From Planctomycetaceae bacterium (lineage in GTDB: Bacteria; Planctomycetota; Planctomycetia; Pirellulales; Thermoguttaceae): a stretch of DNA of 7,375 nucleotides. Positions within the stretch are counted from its first letter, which is position 1. Each line of letters starts with the position of its first letter. Where the stretch lies: positions 1 to 7,375 of the forward strand of contig JAISJZ010000319.1 of assembly GCA_031261125.1 (NCBI GenBank). The letters run 5' to 3'. This document shows, one piece after another, positions 1-7,058 of the stretch. Made by a program: the position numbers and the translations under genes. The notes under the pieces are model-generated. The model saw nothing but the letters and a program-made list of their open reading frames with translations. It was not told the DNA's origin and searched no databases.

Positions 1-2
1 AT

Positions 3-77
3 CGAACCAAGAGCAAGGGATTCGACCCGAAAGACGACCAATTTATGTACGGTTTTTCCACTTACATTAAATTTTAA
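3..77 (+). CDS. C-terminal fragment, possible outer-membrane beta-barrel protein
   Basis: An open frame enters from the left edge and stops at TAA (75-77), leaving about 24 residues that end ...DDQFMYGFSTYIKF. Counting back from the C-terminus, F1, I3, F7 and Y9 alternate with small or polar residues and the chain ends in Phe. This is the pattern of the C-terminal signal strand of Gram-negative outer-membrane beta-barrels. The other two forward frames read less like protein here. The gene converges on the sulfatase operon, with about 80 bases between the two stop codons. If it is a porin or outer-membrane receptor it could be related to glycan uptake, but 24 residues cannot show this. Another protein ending by chance in this pattern is quite possible. 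Confidence 0.5.
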   Translation, partial: RTKSKGFDPKDDQFMYGFSTYIKF

Positions 78-159
78 GGGGATTTTTTCAATCCACGTCA
101 AAGCCGCGGCATACCCGCCGCGGAACAACCCGTATTGGCGGGGGATGCCTTTTGACGCT
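78..159. terminator. Convergent intergenic region with nested inverted repeats, probable bidirectional terminator
   Basis: This gap lies between the stop codons of the partial plus-strand gene (77) and the last sulfatase gene (160). Outer arms CGTCAAA (96-102) and TTTGACG (151-157) are perfect inverted repeats. Inside is a GC-only stem, CCGCGGC (104-110) with GCCGCGG (117-123), and a six-base loop. A weaker stem CCCG (129-132) with CGGG (139-142) follows. An alternative pairing joins CCCGCC (114-119) to GGCGGG (137-142). A small hairpin, GGATT (80-84) with AATCC (90-94), lies just after the plus-strand stop. No clean T-tract follows the strong stem on either strand, so it is not a textbook intrinsic terminator. 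Position and symmetry still fit termination or 3'-end protection of both transcripts. Confidence 0.5.
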
Positions 160-1602
160 TCAGTTAATATGTTTTCCTGCCGGTCTAACGCCGGGTCCCA
201 AATTATCGCCTTCACCCAACTCCGCCCTGATTTCGTCCGCCGCCGCTTGCAGACGCTTGACAATTTCCGGGTGCTGTGCCGAAACATCCGCCGTTTCGCT
301 CACATCGTTGAGCAAATCGTACAACGCCGTGCCGGTTTTCTTCTGAATGTACTGCCCCGGCGAACCGTCTTTGCCGAGTTCCTGTCCTTCCATCGTCCGG
401 TACTGGTGCGGCAAAATCAATTTCCACCGGTTGTCCCGCACTGCTTGAAGTTGCCGGTTAAAATAAATCGGAAATGCCGTATGCGGCGACACCGCCCCCT
501 TTTCGCCGAACAGCAGCGGACGAATATCTTTACCGTCAATTTTCTTTTCCGGCAGCGGCGCACCGGCAAGAGCCGCCGCCGTCGGCAAAATGTCAACTGT
601 TGACACAAGTTCATTGCAAACCGTGTTCGCCGGTATTTTGCCCGGATACCAGAAAATCGCCGGTTCCCGCACGCCGCCTTCCCACGATGTTCCTTTGCCT
701 TCCCGCAGCGGCTTCGCACTGCCGGCGTGATTACCGAAGTTTAACCACGGACCGTTGTCCGCCGTGAACACCACCAGCGTTTTCTTGTCCAATCCGTTCT
801 TGCGCACCGCTTCTAAAATTTGACCGACTGACCAATCAAGTTCCATCACGACATCGCCGAACAATCCTTTGCCGCTCTTGCCTGCAAACTTATCACTGAC
901 AAACAGCGGAACGTGAACCATATTATGCGGAACATACAAAAAAAACGGCGCATCCTTGTGCTTTTCAATGAACTGCACCGCCCGTTCCGTGTAGCGGGTT
1001 GTAAGCGTTTTCTGGTCTTCCGGCGTGAGATTTTCGCTGACCGGTTTTGTTCCTTCAATAAATGTTAACGGCGGATACTTCCGTTTGTTGTTAACCGCTT
1101 GTTCGGGAAACTTCGCAACATCGGGGTGCCGGTTCCACATATCGTTCGAGTACGGTAATCCGAAGTATTCATCGAAACCCTGATTCGGCGGCAAAAATTC
1201 CGGTTTATCGCCGAGGTGCCATTTTCCAAAAATAGCGGTTGCGTATCCTTTCTTTTTCAGGACTTCGGCAATCGTTTCCTCGTCGGGATTTAATCCAATT
1301 TGTGAATTTGGAGGCAGTGCGCCGTTGATATTGACCCGCCAATGGATGCAGCCGGTCATCAACGCCGAGCGGGACGCAGAGCAAACACCGGACGATACGG
1401 TAAAGTTTGTGAACCGTCGTCCTTCTGCCGCCATTCGGTCGAGGTTCGGGGTCGGCGTTTCGGAGCCGAACGGACCGATGTCAGCATAACCCATATCGTC
1501 GATAAAAATGACGATAACATTCGGTGTATCTGCCGCAAACGCCGTTGTAAAACAACAGCCCGCAGCGTAGGCAAAGGCAAACAAAAATAAAATGTGTTTC
1601 AT
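160..1602 (-). CDS. Type I sulfatase, arylsulfatase A/GALNS-like, exported
   Basis: A 480-residue formylglycine-dependent sulfatase that hydrolyses sulfate esters, probably on a sugar, outside the cytoplasm. Residues 1-23 form a signal (MKHILFLF..., with AAGC at 13-16). Metal ligands DD are at 35-36. The motif CSASR (74-78, TG at 83-84) makes C74 the formylglycine precursor. GKWHLG (126-131) supplies K127 and H129. H230, D282/N283 and K303 in EGKGTSWEGG complete the site. The stretch around GLPYSND (148-154) and GKGTSWEGGVREPA resembles human arylsulfatase A and N-acetylgalactosamine-6-sulfatase, and the length is normal. Ala at the third motif position is allowed and is common in bacterial enzymes. 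The start matches the conserved leader of the three paralogues; no Shine-Dalgarno is visible. It is the last gene of the operon, 20 bases after its neighbour. The class is sure, the substrate is not. Confidence 0.95.
   Translation of the reverse strand: MKHILFLFAFAYAAGCCFTTAFAADTPNVIVIFIDDMGYADIGPFGSETPTPNLDRMAAEGRRFTNFTVSSGVCSASRSALMTGCIHWRVNINGALPPNSQIGLNPDEETIAEVLKKKGYATAIFGKWHLGDKPEFLPPNQGFDEYFGLPYSNDMWNRHPDVAKFPEQAVNNKRKYPPLTFIEGTKPVSENLTPEDQKTLTTRYTERAVQFIEKHKDAPFFLYVPHNMVHVPLFVSDKFAGKSGKGLFGDVVMELDWSVGQILEAVRKNGLDKKTLVVFTADNGPWLNFGNHAGSAKPLREGKGTSWEGGVREPAIFWYPGKIPANTVCNELVSTVDILPTAAALAGAPLPEKKIDGKDIRPLLFGEKGAVSPHTAFPIYFNRQLQAVRDNRWKLILPHQYRTMEGQELGKDGSPGQYIQKKTGTALYDLLNDVSETADVSAQHPEIVKRLQAAADEIRAELGEGDNLGPGVRPAGKHIN
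1551..1602 (-). repeat. Leader repeat, copy 1 (signal-peptide coding)
   Basis: The first 52 bases of the arylsulfatase A-like gene encode MKHILFLFAFAYAAGCC and part of the next codon. Four aligned bases differ from the copy at 3797-3848. The same segment opens all four sulfatase genes. Confidence 0.85.
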
Positions 1603-1622
1603 CGTTGTTGATTGTTTGTCGA

Positions 1623-3848
1623 TTATTTGACCCGTTCCAGTATTATTCGGCTAATCCAGCCCTTGAAGTCCGGGGCATCATCCAAGCCGCTGACTTTGCC
1701 GCCGAGGTCGGCACCAATTTGCAACCCCTCGACCGGTTCTTCCTGAATGAAGTCCGGTATCTTTGCCGCCGCAACCTGTTTGCCGTCAACGTAAAGTTCA
1801 ATTTTCTTCTGCGCTGTGATTTCTCCCCGCAAAACAGTTTTGCCCTTAACCGGAGCATTGCCATAAACCGCGAAAATGTCATCGTTTAACCGGATGGCAA
1901 AGCCCGGTTTGCCATTAGACAAGAACAGCGAATAACCGTGCCGGGTACCGCCGTAAGCGATAATCACTCCTTCCGGCGATTCCGATTCAATTTCCGCTTC
2001 AACCTTCCACGGCGTTTGTGCCGCACTCAAAGCCGGACTCTTTTCAACGTCAATGTGCGAATTGCCGTTGAAGTACCGGGGTTTGCCGGAAAAATTCAAA
2101 TCCAGTTTTACCCCCGGCGTTTTATCGGCTGCTCCCGCAGCCGTTTCCGGTTTCTGCCAAGGCCACGGCAGAACCTTTGCCCGCACCGCCCAATCGTGCC
2201 ACTTCGCCGCCAAGTCCTTCACCTTGTCCGGGTACTGTTCCGCAAGATTATTCAACTCGCTCCGGTCTTTGTCCATATCATACAACTCCCACGTTCCGAG
2301 CGGTCCCTTCGCAACGAGTTTCCAGTTGTCTTCCCGAACCGCCCGGTTGCCTTCGTGTTCCCAAACCAGCGGCTTCGACCGGTTCAGGTGCTGTCCCGTC
2401 AACGCCGGTACCAAACTTGTCCCTTCCGCCGGCGTGATTTGATGTCCGTTATATTCCTTCGGATATACGGCTCCCGCCAGTTCAACAATCGTTGCGTGAA
2501 CGTCCGGCAGTTGACCGGGTTCCCGATAGAATTGTCCCCGCTGTTTTTCGGCAATTTGTTTCGGACTGTGAACGATTAAAGGTGTCGAAATACCGCCCTC
2601 GTGAACCCAATGTTTGTATTCCCGGAACGGTGTATCGGAAACGTTTGCCCAGCCCCGACCGTAAGCAATGTATGTATCCTTTGGTCCCGGCAAAACACCC
2701 TTGCCGCGAATCACCGGAAAACCCTCACGGGTCTGCGTTTCCGGTGTTTTGCGGTCGTCAAACACTTTTTCCTTCGCAATCGCTTCAAAGACCGGTTGAG
2801 CAGGACGTTCCGTGTATTTTCCCTGCGGTGTCCGTCCGACATTTTCCGCACACGCTCCGTTGTCCTGCAAAAACAAAATCACCGTGTTATCGTATTGCCC
2901 CGTTTTTTTCAGTGTATCAACAACTTGTCCGATGCCGCGGTCTAATTCGGTTATCATCGCAGCATAGACCTCCATACACCGTGCTTCCCAGTGTTTATCT
3001 TTGACAGCATCCCAATCCTCCGCTTGCGGCGAAAGTTGCCACTCCGGTTTAATCAAACCAAGTGCCTTCTGCTTTTCGTACCGTGCCTCACGAATCACGG
3101 TATAACCGGCATCGTATTTACCCTTATATTTTGCAGCCAGTTCTTCCGGTACCTGCATAGGCCAATGGGCCGCAGTGAAAGCGAGATACATAAAGAACGG
3201 CTCGTCCGGCGTTTGTTGTTTGTGTTCAGTAATGAACCGGGATGCTTGGTCGCTCAATGCCGTCGTCAGGTAGTAATCCTTTTCCGGTTTGTATTCCGGG
3301 TCATTGAACGGTGAAATTACCGTATTATCCCGCACCACGGGCGGGTCAAAGTAATTGGCGGCACCGTGAATGATGCCGTAATACCGGTCGAAACCCCGTT
3401 GCAGGGGCCAGTTGTGCTTGGAACCGTCCGCTCTCGTTTGGTCGGTAACGTGCCATTTACCGACGGCATAATTCCGATAGCCCGCCGGTTTTACCGCTTC
3501 GGCAATCGTTACCGTGGTCGGCAGCAAATCGCCGGCGTAGCCCGGCAGTCCGCGGTGTCCCGCACCGGTCATATGTCCCATACCTGCCTGATGCGGATGC
3601 AGCCCCGTGAGCAGCGATGCCCGCGTCGGACAGCACCGTGCCGTGTTGTAGAACTGCGTGAATCGGATACCGCCTGCCGCCAGTGTATCCAGATTCGGCG
3701 TGTTGATTTCGCTGCCGAAGCACCCCAAATCGGAGTAGCCCATATCATCGGACAGAATCAAAATGATGTTCGGCTTCTCCGCAAACGCCGGGGCAAAACA
3801 ACAGCCCGCAGCGTAAGCAAGGGCAAATAAAAATAAAACGTGTTTCAT
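1623..3848 (-). CDS. Type I sulfatase, AtsA-like, with C-terminal LamG/concanavalin-like domain
   Basis: A 741-residue sulfatase. An alternative ATG one codon upstream (3849-3851) would give 742; the residue numbers here use that form. The start at 3848 aligns with the MKH leader of the paralogues. The signal covers about 1-24. The sulfatase domain (about 26-565) carries DD 35-36, CCPTR (73-77; C73 is the formylglycine position), LTG 81-83, GKWH 131-134, H229 in AAHWP, D330/N331, and K413 in REYKHWVHEGG. The last block and the large insertion before it resemble the Pseudomonas AtsA arylsulfatase family. Residues about 580-742 add a beta-rich domain with FNGNSHIDV, FAIRLND, IELYVDGKQVA and GWISRIILE, typical of LamG/concanavalin-like jelly rolls. 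This extra domain may bind glycan or pack on the catalytic domain. AtsA-type enzymes without it are about 530 residues. It is second from the end in the operon. Confidence 0.94.
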   Translation of the reverse strand: MKHVLFLFALAYAAGCCFAPAFAEKPNIILILSDDMGYSDLGCFGSEINTPNLDTLAAGGIRFTQFYNTARCCPTRASLLTGLHPHQAGMGHMTGAGHRGLPGYAGDLLPTTVTIAEAVKPAGYRNYAVGKWHVTDQTRADGSKHNWPLQRGFDRYYGIIHGAANYFDPPVVRDNTVISPFNDPEYKPEKDYYLTTALSDQASRFITEHKQQTPDEPFFMYLAFTAAHWPMQVPEELAAKYKGKYDAGYTVIREARYEKQKALGLIKPEWQLSPQAEDWDAVKDKHWEARCMEVYAAMITELDRGIGQVVDTLKKTGQYDNTVILFLQDNGACAENVGRTPQGKYTERPAQPVFEAIAKEKVFDDRKTPETQTREGFPVIRGKGVLPGPKDTYIAYGRGWANVSDTPFREYKHWVHEGGISTPLIVHSPKQIAEKQRGQFYREPGQLPDVHATIVELAGAVYPKEYNGHQITPAEGTSLVPALTGQHLNRSKPLVWEHEGNRAVREDNWKLVAKGPLGTWELYDMDKDRSELNNLAEQYPDKVKDLAAKWHDWAVRAKVLPWPWQKPETAAGAADKTPGVKLDLNFSGKPRYFNGNSHIDVEKSPALSAAQTPWKVEAEIESESPEGVIIAYGGTRHGYSLFLSNGKPGFAIRLNDDIFAVYGNAPVKGKTVLRGEITAQKKIELYVDGKQVAAAKIPDFIQEEPVEGLQIGADLGGKVSGLDDAPDFKGWISRIILERVK
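3797..3848 (-). repeat. Leader repeat, copy 2 (signal-peptide coding)
   Basis: The first 52 bases from the MKH start of the LamG-containing sulfatase gene, encoding MKHVLFLFALAYAAGCC. It keeps the same codons as the other copies at most silent positions. Confidence 0.85.
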
Positions 3849-3905
3849 CATTTTTTAATGCAATGTTTCGCCGCCGGACTTGTCCGCCGCGCCGATATTT
3901 GTTTG

Positions 3906-5303
3906 TCAATCAAAATCGCCCCAGACCGCCGGTGCTTTGAAATTCTTCGGCTGCGGACCGGAAAGCAGTGCCGGTACCGCTTGTTTTGCGTAAAATTCGT
4001 ACCGCTCCAAAAGTTCTTTCAACTTCTCCGGCTGCGTTGCGGCAAGGTCGTTCTTCTCATTCGGGTCATCCGCCAAGTTGAACAACTCCCGCTTCGCTTG
4101 ATTCGGCTTATCCAGATTCGTCAAAATCAGTTTCCAATTTTCGACACGGATTGCTCCGCGGTTCTCTTCGGCATTGTGCAGCAGTTCTTTTCTCGCCGAT
4201 GCTTTGCCGCCGAGAATCGTTTCTTCTTGATTCACGCCGTCCAACGGCAAACGTTGTTGAGCGGATACTCCGAGAATACCTAACAGCGTCGGATACAAAT
4301 CGGTAATGTGAATCAACTCTTTCGATGTGCCGTCCGGTTTAATCTTCCCGTTCCAGGTGATAAACGCCGGTACACGGACACCGCCTTCATACAACGTTCC
4401 TTTGCCTGCCCGTAATTCTCCGTTGTCGGTTATCTTCTTCGGGTTCGGACCGCCGTTGTCGCTGGAAAAGAAAATGAGCGTATCGTCCCGCAGTCCTTTC
4501 TCTTCCAACGCTTCAACCACACGTCCGATTGCCGCATCCATTGCCGCTACCATTCCTGCATACGTCCGCCGTGTTTCCGTACCGGGCAAATCTTTGTACT
4601 GCGAATTCAACTCTTCGTTCGGTGCTGCCTGATACGGACCGTGAACCGCATTAAATGGAATATACAGGAACAGCGGTTTCACTTTGTCGTGTTTCTGAAT
4701 GATTCTTACGGCATCATCGGCAAGCAAATCGGTCGAGTATCCTTCTTCTCTAACCGGCACTCCGTTGCGGTGCCAATCGAGACCGCTGTCCCGCTGATGC
4801 GTGTAGTAATCAAACGCCCCATTGTACAAACCGTAGTGGTAATCGAATCCCCGTTGTATCGGCTGATATTTTTTCTGAACGTGTCCCAAGTGCCATTTGC
4901 CGACGGCAGCCGTGTAATAACCGGCATCGTGCAGGACGTTTGCCAATGTCTGTTCTTCGGCGGATAAACCGTAGTTTGCCCAAGGACGGATAACACCGGT
5001 TTGCAAACCGTAGCGGATGGTATAGCGTCCGGTCATCAGAGAAGCCCGTGTCGGCGAACAAACCGGTTGAACGTAAAACTGTTCCAATTTCAAGCCGCTT
5101 GCCGCTAACTTATCGAGGTTCGGCGTTTTGATTTTTCCGGTCGTTGCGGACCCGGCGTGCCAGCCGACATCTGCCCAGCCGAGGTCATCGGCAAGGAAAA
5201 TCACAATGTTCGGCTTGTCCGCCGCCAGTATATTTGCCGGAACCGCCGCAAAACAGCAGCCCGCAGCGCAGGCAAGGGTAAATAAAAATAAAATGTGTCT
5301 CAT
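3906..5303 (-). CDS. Type I sulfatase, arylsulfatase B-like, exported
   Basis: A 465-residue sulfatase close in pattern to animal arylsulfatase B (N-acetylgalactosamine-4-sulfatase). Shared blocks include VQPVCSPTRASLMTGRY (78-94; formylglycine at C82), GKWHLG (135-140; K136, H138), RGFD with a DYYTH block (165-169), H221, SSDNGG (D282/N283), K301 in GKGTLYEGGVR, ELIHITDLYPTL (329-340) and ELLHN (373-377). Metal ligands DD are at 39-40. The signal is MRHILFLFTLACAAGCC. The chosen start aligns with the paralogues. The frame stays open further upstream into the preceding gene, and a GTG at 5331-5333 would add ten residues. No Shine-Dalgarno is visible. The gap to the upstream gene is 49 bases and to the downstream gene 54. 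Human ARSB acts on dermatan/chondroitin GalNAc-4-sulfate, but bacterial relatives vary, so the substrate here is inferred only. Confidence 0.94.
   Translation of the reverse strand: MRHILFLFTLACAAGCCFAAVPANILAADKPNIVIFLADDLGWADVGWHAGSATTGKIKTPNLDKLAASGLKLEQFYVQPVCSPTRASLMTGRYTIRYGLQTGVIRPWANYGLSAEEQTLANVLHDAGYYTAAVGKWHLGHVQKKYQPIQRGFDYHYGLYNGAFDYYTHQRDSGLDWHRNGVPVREEGYSTDLLADDAVRIIQKHDKVKPLFLYIPFNAVHGPYQAAPNEELNSQYKDLPGTETRRTYAGMVAAMDAAIGRVVEALEEKGLRDDTLIFFSSDNGGPNPKKITDNGELRAGKGTLYEGGVRVPAFITWNGKIKPDGTSKELIHITDLYPTLLGILGVSAQQRLPLDGVNQEETILGGKASARKELLHNAEENRGAIRVENWKLILTNLDKPNQAKRELFNLADDPNEKNDLAATQPEKLKELLERYEFYAKQAVPALLSGPQPKNFKAPAVWGDFD
5252..5303 (-). repeat. Leader repeat, copy 3 (signal-peptide coding)
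   Basis: The first 52 bases of the arylsulfatase B-like gene, encoding MRHILFLFTLACAAGCC. Only three aligned bases differ from the copy at 6771-6822. Confidence 0.85.
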
Positions 5304-5352
5304 CGAATAAAGGAATACAATAAAGTGTTTCACTGCTGTTAAACAAATGCAA
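5304..5352 (-). other. Intergenic gap with possible in-frame GTG start and relict leader
   Basis: On the minus strand a GTG at 5331-5333 starts an in-frame extension, VKHFIVFLYS, that joins directly to the MRHILFLF leader of the next gene. Its first nine bases, GTGAAACAC, differ by one base from the ATGAAACAC that opens the paralogous genes. It may be an alternative start or the worn remains of a duplicated leader. No ribosome binding site is obvious for either start. Confidence 0.4.
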
Positions 5353-6822
5353 CTATTCCGGCTGCCACGGTTTGCCACTGCCGTCCTTTTCCCGTAAAAA
5401 ACGGGCATTCACGGACTTTAACCACGCATTATGTTTCTCTGCCAATTCCCGAACCTTCGCCGTCTCCTTACCGGACAAATCCGCCGTTTCATACGGGTCG
5501 CTCTTCAAATTGTACAACTCCGTTTTGCCGTCCTCATAACGCCGGATAAACTTCCAATCGCCGTCCCGCAATGCTCCGGCCGGAAAACTCGTGTAATGCG
5601 GATAATGCCAATATAACGGACGTTCCGCGATACTCCCGCCGTCCAAAACCGGTTTGAGCGAAACCCCGTCAAGATGCTGCTGCGGTTTCAACGGCAGTCC
5701 CGCCAACTCCAACAGCGTCGGATAAAAATCCGTCGTAATCACCGGCGTATCCGAAACTCCGCTCTTGATGCCCGGTGCTTTGATGATGTACGGAACCCGA
5801 TGACCGCCTTCATACACCCAGCCCTTGCCCGCACGCAACGGCAAATTCGATGTCGGCTGTCCCGCCTGTCCGCCGTTGTCTGAAACAAACACAATGACCA
5901 TATTATCATAAATGCCTTCATCTTTCAGCGTTTGAATCACTTTACCGACAGCAGCATCCATTTCTTCAACCATTGCCGCATAAACCGGCAGCGATTGAAT
6001 CTGCCGAATCCGTATCGGCTGTCCGTTTGCAGGATTGTTCTCTTCGGAATTAACAAACACTTCCGGTCCCTTTGTCGGCAGTCCTAACCTCGCCGCTTTT
6101 TCTTCGTATTTTTTGATGAGTGCTTCCGGTGCCTGTAACGGTGTATGAACCTGATACGTTGCGAAGTACAACAGGAACGGTTTATCTTTTGCTTGTTTGA
6201 TTTGTTCGGCTGCTTCTCTTGCTAATCGGTGCGTGAGATATTCCCCTTCAGGACCGTTTGGTAAATTATGTAGTTCGTTGTACGGCGAAAAGTATCCGTC
6301 TTTTCCCGGATTGCCGTGTTTGCCGCCGGCGATGTTGACATCGTAGCCCTGTTTTTCAGGATAAAAATCTTCGTTCGGTCCCAAGTGCCATTTTCCGACA
6401 AAAACCGTTTTATAACCGGCATCGTGAAATGCTTCGCCAAGCGTTATTTCGGACAATGCCATTTGGTCAACATATTCGGCATCCCGAAACTTCGCTTTCA
6501 CTTTACCGTTATCGGTGGAACCGAACCAAATCGTATGTGCGCCGCGTGCCGGATATTTACCGCTTTGGATGCTGTACCGCGTCGGCGAACAAACGCAGCA
6601 GGCGGTATAACCGTTTGTGAACCGGACTCCTTCCCGTGCGAGTTGGTCAACGTTCGGCGTTTCATAAAACGTCTTCGGATTGTTCGCGCCGATGTCGTTC
6701 ACACCGAGGTCGTCTATCAGAAAGAAAACCACGTTCGGCTTCTTGGTATCTGCCGCATCCGCCGCCGCGAAACAACAGCCCGCAGTGCAGGCAAGGGTAA
6801 ATAAAAATAAAATGTGTTTCAT
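5353..6822 (-). CDS. Type I sulfatase, galactose/GalNAc-4-O-sulfatase-like (S1_16-type pattern), exported
   Basis: A 489-residue sulfatase and the first gene of the operon. After the leader (MKHILFLFTLACTAGCC) it shows DD 37-38, CSPTR (78-82; formylglycine at C78) followed by YSIQSG instead of the usual ...TG, GKWHLG (143-148; K144, H146), YPEKQGYDVNI (154-164), NGPEGEYLT (189-197), VHTPLQAP (225-232; H226), SDNGG (D315/N316), SNLPLRAGKG (325-334; K333), DFYPTLLELAGLP and YWHYPHY (404-410). From memory this set of blocks matches the bacterial group containing galactose/GalNAc-4-sulfatases of mucin and glycosaminoglycan users (SulfAtlas S1_16); this was not searched. AGGA lies ten bases before the ATG, a weak Shine-Dalgarno. 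The catalytic set is complete, so activity is expected. Confidence 0.94.
   Translation of the reverse strand: MKHILFLFTLACTAGCCFAAADAADTKKPNVVFFLIDDLGVNDIGANNPKTFYETPNVDQLAREGVRFTNGYTACCVCSPTRYSIQSGKYPARGAHTIWFGSTDNGKVKAKFRDAEYVDQMALSEITLGEAFHDAGYKTVFVGKWHLGPNEDFYPEKQGYDVNIAGGKHGNPGKDGYFSPYNELHNLPNGPEGEYLTHRLAREAAEQIKQAKDKPFLLYFATYQVHTPLQAPEALIKKYEEKAARLGLPTKGPEVFVNSEENNPANGQPIRIRQIQSLPVYAAMVEEMDAAVGKVIQTLKDEGIYDNMVIVFVSDNGGQAGQPTSNLPLRAGKGWVYEGGHRVPYIIKAPGIKSGVSDTPVITTDFYPTLLELAGLPLKPQQHLDGVSLKPVLDGGSIAERPLYWHYPHYTSFPAGALRDGDWKFIRRYEDGKTELYNLKSDPYETADLSGKETAKVRELAEKHNAWLKSVNARFLREKDGSGKPWQPE
6771..6822 (-). repeat. Leader repeat, copy 4 (signal-peptide coding)
   Basis: The first 52 bases of the promoter-proximal sulfatase gene, encoding MKHILFLFTLACTAGCC. 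Similarity to the other copies ends at the start codon; the bases upstream do not align. Confidence 0.85.
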
Positions 6823-6859
6823 CAGTACTTTATCCTATCACACAAATTGTTGCCGAACA

Positions 6860-6893
6860 TTACCATTTTGGTAACGCTTGTTATTTCTTTCAA
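6860..6893 (-). promoter_or_regulatory. Candidate promoter and overlapping operator palindrome for the sulfatase operon
   Basis: Reading the minus strand, TTGAAA (6888-6893) and CAAAAT (6865-6870) are 17 bases apart and could be -35 and -10 boxes. The -10 match is only 4 of 6. A perfect inverted repeat TTACCA-ttt-TGGTAA (6860-6874) covers the proposed -10 and lies 38 bases before the start codon, where a repressor could block transcription. The palindrome is directly visible; its role is inferred. Confidence 0.3.
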
Positions 6894-7058
6894 CGGGGGC
6901 TGATGTTCCAAACGGCAAAAACCGTGCCGACGATTTTTCTTCTTGCTTTCCAGCATATAACACGGTTTCGCCGCCGTTTCCTGTGAAATATAAAGGCAGA
7001 CAAGCGGGAAACGGTGTTTCTCGTTATGTACCGCGTATGAGAAAGTTTCTGAAATTGA

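Noticed and set aside
145..603. Plus-strand open frame of 152 codons
   Set aside because: Antisense to the arylsulfatase A-like gene, Arg-rich and low in complexity, with no family pattern.
1938..2579. Plus-strand open frame of 213 codons
   Set aside because: Antisense to the LamG-containing sulfatase, which has a complete set of catalytic motifs; the composition is a mirror of that gene.
3866..3897. Hairpin around CGGACTTGTCCG in the gap between the second and third sulfatases as a terminator or attenuator
   Set aside because: The loop is too small for the full arms and no T-tract follows; it is probably chance in GC-rich sequence.
5304..5408. Extension of the arylsulfatase B-like gene to an ATG at 5408
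   Set aside because: It would overlap the 3' end of the upstream gene by 56 bases and place about 35 residues before the conserved signal; the start at 5303 matches the paralogues.
6911..6945. Stem CGGCA/TGCCG followed by a T-rich run, as a terminator
   Set aside because: Only five base pairs with a seven-base loop, and no plus-strand gene ends just before it.
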